64,000 nt of DNA from positions 124,001-188,000 of the forward strand of contig NZ_CP061094.1 in assembly GCF_017654485.1 (NCBI RefSeq). The letters are read 5' to 3'. Positions 16,429 to 23,792 of this stretch are shown piece by piece. Made by a program: the position numbers and the translations under genes. Within the stretch, counting starts at the first letter, position 1, and the number at the start of each line of letters is the position of its first letter. The DNA comes from Roseomonas marmotae. Its GTDB lineage: Bacteria; Pseudomonadota; Alphaproteobacteria; Acetobacterales; Acetobacteraceae. The notes under the pieces were generated by a model. It saw only the letters and a list, made by a program, of their open reading frames with translations. It was not told the origin of the DNA and did not search any database.

Positions 16429-16645
16429 GATGCTCCACTGCCCTGGCTGCGTTGTTCGGGTTGTCGTATTTCAGGCCGACACCAATCCCGAAAATAATTG
16501 TCAGCGCCACAAGGAAGACCTGCCAGCCGGGCGAGATGCTCGACTTGAGCACGAGCCAAACCACCGCGACCGTCGCCGCGAACCGCGCGACCACGAAGAC
16601 GATAATCATCACCAGCTCAAGGGCATTCACCATGTCGCTGTTCAT
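16415..16645 (-). CDS. small two-helix membrane protein
   Basis: 76 residues. The ATG at 16645 overlaps the upstream stop (ATGA), which fixes the start. Two hydrophobic segments are visible: LELVMIIVFVVARFAATVAVVWLVL and WQVFLVALTIIFGIGVGL. No family recognised. Confidence 0.55.
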   Translation of the reverse strand: MNSDMVNALELVMIIVFVVARFAATVAVVWLVLKSSISPGWQVFLVALTIIFGIGVGLKYDNPNNAARAVEHHEVR

Positions 16646-16833
16646 CGGTACACCTCCCCGGCAATAGGCCGCCACGCGATGACAGGTGTACCCTCTGGTG
16701 CGGCGGCGGTCGTGAATGTTTTGCCGTTCCAGATTGCGGTTGCAACCCTGATCCGGCGGTTCTCGTCGCGGAACTTCACGAAAAAGCGACCGCGCTTTGC
16801 TGGCAGGCAGTCCGTAATCCACTCGCTTGCCAT
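16642..16833 (-). CDS. DUF551-like small protein
   Basis: 63 residues from the ATG at 16833 (66 if the upstream Met is used). The order EWITDCLPAKRGRFFVKFRD, IWNGKTFTT, and VIAWRPI matches the short DUF551-type proteins that begin W-I-x-x-x-x-LP and end with a W-x-P box. These are common in phage early regions but have no known function. Confidence 0.55.
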   Translation of the reverse strand: MASEWITDCLPAKRGRFFVKFRDENRRIRVATAIWNGKTFTTAAAPEGTPVIAWRPIAGEVYR

Positions 16834-16835
16834 GC

Positions 16836-16946
16836 TCACCACTCCGTCACCAAAATGATCGCGCCCAGCACACGATCAAGGCAGAGCAGGATGAACAGGC
16901 AGGCCAGCAGCGTGCCGCCCCATGGTTCTGTGTTATGCGTCCTCAT
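16836..16946 (-). CDS. 36-residue membrane peptide
   Basis: Encodes MRTHNTEPWGG, then a single helix (TLLACLFILLCLDRVLGAIIL) and VTEW. The ATG overlaps the stop of the MazG-like gene (ATGA) and the stop lies 2 nt before the next start, so the fit in the operon is exact. Function unknown. Confidence 0.5.
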   Translation of the reverse strand: MRTHNTEPWGGTLLACLFILLCLDRVLGAIILVTEW

Positions 16947-17281
16947 GGGGTTGCCTCCTCCTCCGCCTTTGCGATCCGCGCGAGCTGGCGGTCGGCCTTC
17001 GCGATCATCACGCGCGAGAACTCGCGCCCGACGGCTGTCGGCATCTCGTCAACGATCTGCTGGAGCACGAGCGCGATGTCGGCCATCTCTTCGAGCATCT
17101 GCGCCTTGCGTTCATCTGACGGAAGGGCGGCGAAACGCGCGTAGGCGGCAGCGTACTCTGCCGATTCCTCCGCGAGCTTCAAAAGCTGAAAATCGCGCCC
17201 GTAGTAGTCCATGATCTTCCCGGCCTTGAGCGTGAGGTCTACGTCCTCCTCGCGCGTCAGAAATTTGTAAACGATGGTCAT
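16943..17281 (-). CDS. MazG-like nucleotide pyrophosphohydrolase
   Basis: 112 residues with the all-alpha NTP-PPase signature: LLKLAEESAEYAAAYAR gives the E-E-x-x-E metal site and LEEMADIALVLQQIVDEM gives the E-x-x-D site. Phage MazG proteins hydrolyse nucleotides, including alarmone-related or non-canonical ones, to shape the host pool during infection. Translationally coupled to both neighbours (ATGA overlaps). Confidence 0.75.
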   Translation of the reverse strand: MTIVYKFLTREEDVDLTLKAGKIMDYYGRDFQLLKLAEESAEYAAAYARFAALPSDERKAQMLEEMADIALVLQQIVDEMPTAVGREFSRVMIAKADRQLARIAKAEEEATP

Positions 17282-17571
17282 TTGGTGCTTCCTACAAAAA
17301 GGTCATTCGGAACGGGGATGTCGAACGCCCACGCGATGACCTCTTCGAACGCATAGCTATGGTTGTTAGAGTCCGTGAACCTATTGAACAGACGGCTAAA
17401 CCACAGGTGCTTGATGACGTGGCCGCCGTCCGCATCCTCGAGGATGACCATGACGTCGCAGGACTTGGTCGGCACGTTTTCCCACACGACGTCGATGTCC
17501 TCCGGTCCCGTACGAATGCGTCTCGGCTTGTGCCAGATCACGTAGATCGGCTGCACAAAATCGTTTGTCAT
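17278..17571 (-). CDS. hypothetical phage protein
   Basis: 97 residues, predicted mixed alpha/beta (PIYVIWHKPRRIRTGPEDIDVVWENV, CDVMVILEDADGGHVIKHLWFSRLF). No family recognised. It overlaps the MazG-like gene by 4 nt and its upstream gene by 4 nt, so it is part of a tightly coupled chain. Confidence 0.5.
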   Translation of the reverse strand: MTNDFVQPIYVIWHKPRRIRTGPEDIDVVWENVPTKSCDVMVILEDADGGHVIKHLWFSRLFNRFTDSNNHSYAFEEVIAWAFDIPVPNDLFVGSTK

Positions 17572-17852
17572 TTCACAGTCTCCCTGAAATCGTCGATGAT
17601 GAGCGTCTCTGCTTCATCTTGCACCAGTGCGTCGAATGCCTCTTTGGCGCGGAGCTTGCGCTCTGCGATCTGCATGATCTGATCGGCGGCGAGCTGCGTG
17701 AACTCGCGCAGCAGCAGTGCGTCTGCGTATTTCCGAAGGTAGCTGCGGCGTTCGATGTCTCCGATTGCGTTGCTGAGGCCAACCTTAAGAATCTCGTCGC
17801 TGATGTTCTTTTTTGCCTGATCCATGATCCTGGCTACAAATTGCTGATCCAT
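17568..17852 (-). CDS. hypothetical helical phage protein
   Basis: 94 residues, almost entirely alpha-helical and charged (AKKNISDEILKVGLSNAIGDIERRSYLRKYADALLLREF). No family recognised. Coupled downstream by a 4-nt overlap. Confidence 0.5.
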   Translation of the reverse strand: MDQQFVARIMDQAKKNISDEILKVGLSNAIGDIERRSYLRKYADALLLREFTQLAADQIMQIAERKLRAKEAFDALVQDEAETLIIDDFRETVK

Positions 17853-17860
17853 AATTCCCC

Positions 17861-18034
17861 CTATTTCATGAGCACAGTGCCGTCTGGCAGTCCTGCCCGC
17901 TCGATGAAGAGCACCGTCTCCAGCTCGTCGCGCTGGGACTCAGACAGCCACCAGAGCGCTGGTGCCGTGGCGATCATGTAGATTGCCGTTGCGGTCGCGA
18001 TGATGATCGCGGCCAGTCGGATGAGGTTCGTCAT
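17861..18034 (-). CDS. small single-helix membrane protein
   Basis: 57 residues. The ATG at 18034 overlaps the upstream stop (ATGA). One N-terminal helix (LIRLAAIIIATATAIYMIATAPALWWL) is followed by a soluble tail (SQRDELETVLFIERAGLPDGTVL). Function unknown. Confidence 0.5.
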   Translation of the reverse strand: MTNLIRLAAIIIATATAIYMIATAPALWWLSESQRDELETVLFIERAGLPDGTVLMK

Positions 18035-18324
18035 TTCATTTCCTCCAGCAAAAGCTCTGTCACGACCCGGCTGCCGTAGTCGCCGAGCTCGGCCTTCTTG
18101 AAAAAATCGCCGAGGCCGGAGCCGCAGACCCACGCCACGCTCACGCGGTCGTAGCCACAGCGCTCCAGCCTGTCGGCGGCGTTGTAAAGTGCGCATGCCG
18201 CATCGACCTGCGCGGAGGAGAGCTCGCGCTTCGCGCCGTGGCGCTTGGACTCACCGGAATGCCCGAGCTTGCGCATCTTCGCGCGCAGTGCCGCGACGAG
18301 CATCTTTGTTTCAAAGGTTTTCAT
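18031..18324 (-). CDS. hypothetical phage protein, first gene of the leftward operon
   Basis: 97 residues, basic in the first half (VAALRAKMRKLGHSGESKRHGAKREL) with a later CALYNAADRLERCGYDRV segment. No family recognised. It is the first gene downstream of the minus-strand TATAAT at 18370-18375, so it is expected to be expressed early. Confidence 0.5.
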   Translation of the reverse strand: MKTFETKMLVAALRAKMRKLGHSGESKRHGAKRELSSAQVDAACALYNAADRLERCGYDRVSVAWVCGSGLGDFFKKAELGDYGSRVVTELLLEEMK

Positions 18325-18452
18325 ACTGACTCCTGTGTACTCCCGAATGTAAACGGGCAGTTACTCAGGATTATACACAGTTATTTGGTTTTTGCTTACC
18401 AAGGTAAAGCAAACATGGTACACTGCGCTCATCTGTACTCAAGGGACAAGTC
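18325..18452. promoter_or_regulatory. divergent promoters with a palindromic operator
   Basis: A minus-strand TATAAT (plus ATTATA, 18370-18375) faces the small-gene operon. A palindrome TTTGCTT-N9-AAGCAAA (18391-18397 and 18407-18413) lies between it and a rightward TTACCA-N17-TACACT promoter candidate (18396-18401, 18419-18424) for the HTH gene. Operator overlap of two opposed promoters is the classic layout of a phage switch. Confidence 0.6.
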
Positions 18453-18665
18453 ATGTCAGGAAAGGAACGACGCGAAGAATTGCGGCGGCTCATGCGCCTG
18501 TACGGCCTCACGCCGTGCGATGTCGCCCGCATTCTCGATGCCACAGAGACCTCGGTACGCATCTGGCTCTGCAACAACCCGGCGCGGGACATCACGCCCC
18601 GCAATCTTCGACTGCTCCAGGCCGAGCTGCGGCTGCGGGAGATCGAAAAAAGGGAGGCCGCATGA
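18453..18665 (+). CDS. small HTH regulator (Cro-like)
   Basis: 70 residues. RRLMRLYGLTPCDVARILDATETSVRIWLCNNPARDITPRNLRLLQAEL has the helix-turn-helix pattern of XRE/Cro proteins. It is the first rightward gene after the palindrome at 18391 and is coupled to the primase gene (ATGA). It probably controls the divergent promoters. No larger lysogeny repressor was found, so this may also serve as one. Confidence 0.65.
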   Translation: MSGKERREELRRLMRLYGLTPCDVARILDATETSVRIWLCNNPARDITPRNLRLLQAELRLREIEKREAA

Positions 18666-20950
18666 CTCCCATCAAACGAATGTACGACGCCGCCGAAGTG
18701 CGGAATATTCTCCGATACCTCGATCCCAACTGCGACCGCGAGACATGGGCGCGCGTGGCGATGGCGGTGAAATCTGAGCTCGGACAGGCTGGCCTCGACG
18801 TCTTTGACGACTGGAGCCAGATGGGCAGCAACTACAGCCGCGCCGATTGCCGCGACACATATAAGAGCGTCAAAGAGTCCGGCGGCGTCACCATTGGCAC
18901 GCTGATCTTCGAGGCCAAGCGCAACGGCTACCAGATCGACGGCGATAGTGTCCCAGAAATCGACCCTAATGAGGCATTCCGCAGGGAGCAGGAGCGCCTT
19001 GCTGCCGAGGCCGCACGCAAGCGCGCCCAGCACGCCGCAGAGGGCCTTGCCGCCCGCTTCTGGGACGCTGGTGTGCCTTGCGACGTGCACCCCTACCTGA
19101 CATCCAAGGCCGTCCGCTCCCACGGCCTGCGTGCCGGTGCATTTCCGCACGTGGGCGATGACGGCGAGATCTACGCCACGGAGCCCGGCGCTCTTCTGGT
19201 GCCCATCTGCGACGCAAAGACCGACCGCGTGACGAGCCTTCAGGGCATCTACGTGCGCGACGGCTCGATCCAGAAGCGCTACCTCAAGGACGGGCGCAAG
19301 AAGGGCGGCTGCTACATCATCGGCCAGCCGCCGAGCGATGCGGGCGGCATCCTCGCCTTTGCCGAAGGCTACGCCACGGGCGCGACCGTGCACGAGCTGA
19401 CCGGCTGGTGCGTCTGCGTGTGCTTCGACGCGGCGAATGTTCCTACTGTCGCGGATGCCATGCGCAAGCGCTTCCCCTCGGCGTCCCTGATCTTCTGCGC
19501 CGACAACGACCGCGCCAACCCGAAGAACCCCGGCGTCACCTACGCCAGCCAGGCCGCAGGCAAGACGCGCGGGTGCGTCGTCGTCCCCGAGTTTCCTGAG
19601 ACGGATAAGGCCGGATCGGACTTCAACGACCTCGCGGCCAGCGTCAGCCCGGACGAGGCCAAGCGCCAGCTCCTCGACAATCCGATCACATCCCCGGCGC
19701 CCGCAAACGACAACATCGACTACTTCACGCCGCTGCCATTCATCAACGGCAAGGGCAAGCCGCTCAACACGATCGAAAATCTCGAGGAAATATGCCGCAG
19801 GCTCGGCTACCAGATCCGCTACAACCTCATCACGAAAGAGGAAGAGATCCTCATCGCGGGCGAGCGCTACTCCGTGGACAACGCCTCGAATGCGTCCTAC
19901 GCCAAGCTCGAGAGCCAGTGCGCGCGGTTCGAATTCTCGACCGACAAGCTGACCTCATTCCTTACCTACCTCGCCGATCGCAACCCCTACAACCCGGTGG
20001 CCGAGTGGATCGAGAGCAAGCCCTGGGACGGCCAGAGCCGCCTCCAAGACCTCTACGACACCATCCAGCCCGTGCACCCGACTATGCTGTCGGATGGCCG
20101 CAAGCTCCATGAAGTCCTGATCCTGCGCTGGCTGATCTCTGCCGTGGCGGCGGCCTTCTCGCCCACTGGCGTATCAGCGCACGGCATTCTGGTGCTTCAA
20201 GGCGCGCAGTACATGGGCAAGACGATGTGGTTCAAGCGCCTCGCGCCGGAGAGCATGGGCGTGGTGCAGGACGGCCTCATGCTGCGGCCCGACGACCGCG
20301 ACAGCATCAAGCAAGTCTGTTCCTTCTGGCTCGTTGAGCTGGGCGAGCTCGATGCCACCTTCCGCAAGGCCGACATTGCCGCACTCAAGAGCTTCATCAC
20401 CCGCAAGCAGGACGTGCTGCGCCTTGCCTACGCCCGGCGCGAGTCCAAATTCCCGCGTCGCACGGTGTTCTTCGGATCGGTGAACCCGCACGAGTTCCTG
20501 CGCGATGCGACCGGCAACAGGCGCTACTGGACGATCGAGTGCGCTTCGATCGACTGCAACCACAACGTAGAGATGCAGCAGCTCTGGGCCGAGGTGCTGA
20601 CGCTCTACCGCAAGGGCGTCCCCTACTACCTCCTGCCGGAAGAGATGGAAGCGCTCAACGCATATAACGAGTCCTTCCAAGTGATCGACCCGATCGAGCA
20701 GCGCCTCCAGTCGCTCGACTGGAAGGCACCCTCTGAGTCGTGGCAGTGGCATTCCGCGACGGAGATCCTCGACGCGCTCGGCGTGGTTCACTACGGCATC
20801 CCCGAGGCGACCAAGGCCGCGACCATCATCCGGCGCATGAATGGCAACCGGGGCAAGAAGTCAAACGGGCGCCGGGTGCTCCTGTGCCCGCCGCTGGACC
20901 GGGCTTCAACGTCCCAGCCGGAGGGCTCGGGCGAGGATGAACCGTTCTGA
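18662..20950 (+). CDS. phage primase/helicase (PriCT, Toprim and VirE-type ATPase)
   Basis: 762 residues. The start at 18662 (ATGA overlap) is chosen over upstream frames. The N-terminus DPNCDRETWARVAMAVKSEL matches PriCT_2. The middle has a Toprim-like LIFCADNDRANP. The C-terminal part is a VirE/DUF5906-type P-loop ATPase: GILVLQGAQYMGKTMWF (Walker A), FWLVELGELDA (Walker B), RRTVFFGSVNPHEFL and DATGNRRYWTIE. Such proteins prime and unwind DNA at a phage origin. An array of AGGGACACCT repeats begins 13 bp after its stop. Confidence 0.88.
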   Translation: MTPIKRMYDAAEVRNILRYLDPNCDRETWARVAMAVKSELGQAGLDVFDDWSQMGSNYSRADCRDTYKSVKESGGVTIGTLIFEAKRNGYQIDGDSVPEIDPNEAFRREQERLAAEAARKRAQHAAEGLAARFWDAGVPCDVHPYLTSKAVRSHGLRAGAFPHVGDDGEIYATEPGALLVPICDAKTDRVTSLQGIYVRDGSIQKRYLKDGRKKGGCYIIGQPPSDAGGILAFAEGYATGATVHELTGWCVCVCFDAANVPTVADAMRKRFPSASLIFCADNDRANPKNPGVTYASQAAGKTRGCVVVPEFPETDKAGSDFNDLAASVSPDEAKRQLLDNPITSPAPANDNIDYFTPLPFINGKGKPLNTIENLEEICRRLGYQIRYNLITKEEEILIAGERYSVDNASNASYAKLESQCARFEFSTDKLTSFLTYLADRNPYNPVAEWIESKPWDGQSRLQDLYDTIQPVHPTMLSDGRKLHEVLILRWLISAVAAAFSPTGVSAHGILVLQGAQYMGKTMWFKRLAPESMGVVQDGLMLRPDDRDSIKQVCSFWLVELGELDATFRKADIAALKSFITRKQDVLRLAYARRESKFPRRTVFFGSVNPHEFLRDATGNRRYWTIECASIDCNHNVEMQQLWAEVLTLYRKGVPYYLLPEEMEALNAYNESFQVIDPIEQRLQSLDWKAPSESWQWHSATEILDALGVVHYGIPEATKAATIIRRMNGNRGKKSNGRRVLLCPPLDRASTSQPEGSGEDEPF

Positions 20951-20962
20951 AATCGACACGGC

Positions 20963-21265
20963 AGGGACACCTCAGGGACACCTCAGGGACACCTTCGGAT
21001 AGGGGGTGTCCCTATTTTTTATCCTGCAAGCCTTTGATTTTTCGGGGCTTTTGTACCAGCAGGGACACCTAGGGACACCTATTAGTATGAAATGGATAAA
21101 AAAAGGAAAAGACGGCTGTAGGGGAATATAGGGGAGCTATATGGGATTTTGCGTCCCTGACGGCCCTAGGTGTCCCTGTCCCTGCCGGTTTTGCGACCTA
21201 AACATCTGATATGATTCAACAAATTCGCAAAAGGGACGCAGGGACACCTACCGCAGGGTGTCCCT
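20963..21265. repeat. iteron-like AGGGACACCT array, candidate phage origin
   Basis: Direct copies of AGGGACACCT at 20963, 20974, 20985, 21061, 21071 and 21240, with inverted copies at 21004 (GGGTGTCCCT), 21168 and 21256, plus partial ones near 21232. The first three are 11 bp apart, one helical turn. The 21240/21256 pair forms a hairpin. An AT-richer stretch (21080-21150, 21200-21230) lies between. Position right after the primase/helicase gene is typical for an origin. Confidence 0.65.
20985..21020 (+). terminator. possible terminator formed by two array boxes
   Basis: AGGGACACC (20985-20993) can pair with GGTGTCCCT (21005-21013), followed by ATTTTTTA. It could end the primase transcript while also being part of the repeat array. 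Confidence 0.5.
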
Positions 21266-21281
21266 GTCTGGAGCAAGGGAC

Positions 21282-21659
21282 ATGCAAAACCATCCGCTGC
21301 CGCGATCGGCTCAGGACATCGCGGACATTATCGGGCGCCATGCGGCGCTCTACCTGATCGGTCGGCTGCCGACCTGTTTCTCTGGAGCGCCACGGCACAA
21401 GAGCCATCGGGTGATCCTGTACGTGCCGAAAAAGCTCCGGCCCGATCATCCGCTCGTTCGCATCCTCGGCTGGAACCTCGCGACCAAGCTGGTGCGCGCT
21501 TACGGCGGCGAGATGAAGTACGTCGCAAACTGCCGTGATGTCTATCTGGCGTACCGCAATACTCAGATACGCAGAATGATCCGCGAGGGTGATCCGGTGC
21601 CCGAAGTGGCAAAGCTCTTCGGCATCACGGCCAATCAGATCCAGAACATAATCCACTAG
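21282..21659 (+). CDS. Mor/C-type transcription activator
   Basis: 125 residues. RHAALYLIGRLPTCFSG, VILYVPKKLRPDHPLVRILGW and a C-terminal helix-turn-helix (GDPVPEVAKLFGITANQIQNII) match the Mor transcription activator family of Mu-like phages, which turn on middle or late genes. The ATG at 21282 has AAGGGA just upstream. Located before the lysis and structural genes, it is the best candidate for the late gene activator. Confidence 0.75.
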   Translation: MQNHPLPRSAQDIADIIGRHAALYLIGRLPTCFSGAPRHKSHRVILYVPKKLRPDHPLVRILGWNLATKLVRAYGGEMKYVANCRDVYLAYRNTQIRRMIREGDPVPEVAKLFGITANQIQNIIH

Positions 21660-21721
21660 GGGATATTGCTCTGGCTCGTGGGCATACTGACCTCACGAGC
21701 AACACAAACAAAAACACGGAA

Positions 21722-22063
21722 ATGGAACCAGCAGTTACCGCAGCGGCATCCGCGAGCGCCTTGCAGGACTTCATGACGCTCATCGGCGTCGGCGGCCTTG
21801 GCGGCTTGGGGATCAGCCTTCTCTATCGCTTCATGGTGCGGAAGATGTCCGAGGAGAGTACGGCGCAGTCAAAGACCGAAGCCGAGCGCGACATCATCGA
21901 CCACATGAGGCAGGAGATTGACCGCCTACAGGAACAGAACACGAAGTTTTTGGACAAGATCACGTCGCTGCAATCGCAAATCATCGAAGTGCAGCGTGAG
22001 AACGCCGACCTGCGGAGGCAGATCAGTGATCTGAAGATCCAAGTCAAAGGTGCATCAAAATGA
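21722..22063 (+). CDS. holin-position membrane protein with coiled coil
   Basis: 113 residues: one N-terminal hydrophobic helix (MTLIGVGGLGGLGISLLYRFMV) and then a long coiled coil (RDIIDHMRQEIDRLQEQNTKFLDKITSLQSQIIEVQRENADL). Its stop overlaps the lysozyme start (ATGA). The position is that of a holin or holin partner, but only one helix is clear, so the role is inferred from context. Confidence 0.55.
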   Translation: MEPAVTAAASASALQDFMTLIGVGGLGGLGISLLYRFMVRKMSEESTAQSKTEAERDIIDHMRQEIDRLQEQNTKFLDKITSLQSQIIEVQRENADLRRQISDLKIQVKGASK

Positions 22064-22512
22064 AAATCAGTTCTGACGGGCTCGACCTGATCGAGCGTTT
22101 TGAAGGCTTCCGATCGCACCCCTACCGCGACGCTGTTGGCGTCTGGACGATCGGCTACGGCTGCACGCAGTACCTCGATGGCCGTAAGGTGACCGGGAAT
22201 GACAGGCCGATCACGCACACGCAGGCCGAGGAACTACTCGAGGATCTGTGCAATCGCGTCTACGGTCCGGGCGTCGAGCGGCTCGTGAAGATCGAGATCG
22301 ATCAGGATAAATTCGATGCGCTCGTGTCGTTCGCCTACAACCTCGGCCTTGCCAACCTCGCCACCAGCACCCTGCTACGCAAGCTCAACAGCGGCGACAT
22401 CGTGGGCGCGTCGTATGAGTTCCCGAAGTGGAGCCGCGCTGGCGGGAAGGTGCTCCTCGGCCTCGTGCGCAGGCGTAACGCCGAGATGCTACGCTTTCTG
22501 GGGCAAGCATGA
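22060..22512 (+). CDS. phage lysozyme, GH24 endolysin
   Basis: 150 residues of the T4/P21 lysozyme type, hydrolysing peptidoglycan. The catalytic triad is visible near the N-terminus: Glu in LIERFEGFRSHPY, Asp in YRDAVGVW, and Thr in WTIGYGC. DKFDALVSFAYNLG and LRKLNSGD follow as in the family. No signal peptide or SAR helix, so it depends on a holin. Confidence 0.92.
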   Translation: MKISSDGLDLIERFEGFRSHPYRDAVGVWTIGYGCTQYLDGRKVTGNDRPITHTQAEELLEDLCNRVYGPGVERLVKIEIDQDKFDALVSFAYNLGLANLATSTLLRKLNSGDIVGASYEFPKWSRAGGKVLLGLVRRRNAEMLRFLGQA

Positions 22513-22919
22513 TCCCGATCCCAAAGACCCCCGCCCTCGCCCTCGCTGGCGCGCTGGCGGCAGTTTCCATACTCGCGGGCACGTACTGGGCGGGCTCGCG
22601 CTCCGGAGCTGAGGACGCTCACGCGAAATGCCAGGCGCTCATCGCCGAGCGAGACCGGGCGGCGGCGCACGCCCTCGAGGCCGCCATAGCCGACCGCGAT
22701 GCCCGCACCAGTGAAGCCCTCGCAATAGAGCGCAAGCATCTGGACGAGCAAACCGCGATTGCGAGGCGTTATGAGCAGTTATCTAAAAAGGCCGCAACTG
22801 TTGGCGGCTCTATGTGTCGCGTTGATCCTGAGCTCGTGCGCGTCTGGCGTGAAGCCAATCGCAGAGCCATTGACGCTCAAACCAATCGTGCCGGAAGCGC
22901 TGCTGAAAAGCTGCGATGA
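22509..22919 (+). CDS. i-spanin, Rz-like
   Basis: 136 residues: N-terminal membrane anchor (ALALAGALAAVSILAGTYWAG) and a long periplasmic Ala/Arg/Glu-rich coiled coil (ERDRAAAHALEAAIADRDARTSEALAIE). The start overlaps the lysozyme stop. The next gene is nested within its 3' part in another frame, exactly as in lambda Rz/Rz1, which supports the assignment. Confidence 0.8.
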   Translation: MIPIPKTPALALAGALAAVSILAGTYWAGSRSGAEDAHAKCQALIAERDRAAAHALEAAIADRDARTSEALAIERKHLDEQTAIARRYEQLSKKAATVGGSMCRVDPELVRVWREANRRAIDAQTNRAGSAAEKLR

Positions 22920-23094
22920 CTTGCCAGAGCTCGAGGGCGATACGCTCGGGGCTATGGTGCAAAACCACATCGAGAGCGCAAGGCGCTTCTACGAGTGCAA
23001 AGACAGACACGAGAAGCTGAGCGAGGCAGTCAGAACGTGGACGCAAGGCCCCCGTGGGGGCAGCGGAAGCAAGCCCGGTACCCCCGGTATCTAG
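22771..23094 (+). CDS. o-spanin lipoprotein, Rz1-like (nested in Rz)
   Basis: 107 residues from the ATG at 22771, in a different frame inside the Rz gene. A lipoprotein signal (QLLAALCVALILSSC) ends in the lipobox SSC. The mature part is Pro-containing and longer than lambda Rz1. Together with Rz it would fuse inner and outer membranes at lysis. Confidence 0.8.
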   Translation: MSSYLKRPQLLAALCVALILSSCASGVKPIAEPLTLKPIVPEALLKSCDDLPELEGDTLGAMVQNHIESARRFYECKDRHEKLSEAVRTWTQGPRGGSGSKPGTPGI

Positions 23095-23192
23095 GTACTT
23101 TCTCGGGGGTCATGACGGCGGGGCGCAAAGCCTCGCGGCGATTGCGTTCTGCGTGGCCTAAAATTTCAGTTTCACTTCACGGAGATCCAAGC

Positions 23193-23792
23193 ATGGAAAC
23201 GCCCGATATTGGGGCTCTGGAGCAAGTAAAACCCTCCGACCTCATCCCCTATGCCCGCAACGCCAGAACTCACACAGAAGAGCAAGTCGCGCAGATTGCA
23301 GCCAGCATCCGCGAGTTTGGGTTCACGAACCCCATCCTGATCGACAACGACAACCGGATCATCGCAGGGCATGGCCGCGTGAAGGCTGCTCTACTTCTGG
23401 GGTTGGCCGAGGTTCCTTGCCTCCGGCTATCGCATCTCACTGAAACGCAGATCAAGGCTTACGTGATCGCCGACAACCGTCTGGCACTCAATGCCGGATG
23501 GGATGAGGAATTGCTGGCGCTCGAAATTGGCGAGCTGAAGGCTGCCGGGTTTGATCTTGAGCTGACCGGTTTCACGGACGAAGAGCTCGAGGAGCTGACG
23601 CTTGGCGATGATCCAGAAGGTGGACTGACCGACCCGGACGAAGTGCCCGAGCAACCGAAATACCCGAAGTCGAAAAGGGGGGACGTCTGGACGCTCGGGA
23701 ACCATCGGCTGATGTGTGGGGACAGCACATCGCAGGAAGATATGAAGAGGCTGTCGGAAGAAGGGGAGGGGGGGGGCAATGACCCTGGTTGA
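23193..23792 (+). CDS. ParB-like N-terminal part of a split DNA methyltransferase
   Basis: 199 residues. VKPSDLIPYARNARTHTEEQVAQIAASIREFGFTNPILID and IIAGHGRVKAAL are the ParB nuclease-fold motifs. The end (GDVWTLGNHRLMCGDST) is the linker that in related phage proteins runs straight into a methylase domain. Here the frame runs through a G9 tract and stops 14 nt after the methylase ATG. GGAGAT precedes the ATG at 23193. Deletion of one G fuses both parts. Confidence 0.8.
   Translation: METPDIGALEQVKPSDLIPYARNARTHTEEQVAQIAASIREFGFTNPILIDNDNRIIAGHGRVKAALLLGLAEVPCLRLSHLTETQIKAYVIADNRLALNAGWDEELLALEIGELKAAGFDLELTGFTDEELEELTLGDDPEGGLTDPDEVPEQPKYPKSKRGDVWTLGNHRLMCGDSTSQEDMKRLSEEGEGGGNDPG
23768..23776 (+). 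repeat. G9 homopolymer at the ParB/methylase junction
   Basis: Nine G preceded by GGGGA. With eight (or eleven) G the ParB frame would continue into the methyltransferase domain. This is the type of tract used for phase variation by slipped-strand mispairing; an assembly error is the alternative. Confidence 0.7.

Noticed and set aside
20963..21265. CRISPR-like repeats
   Set aside because: Repeats are only 10 bp, irregularly spaced, in both orientations and without cas genes; an iteron array fits better.
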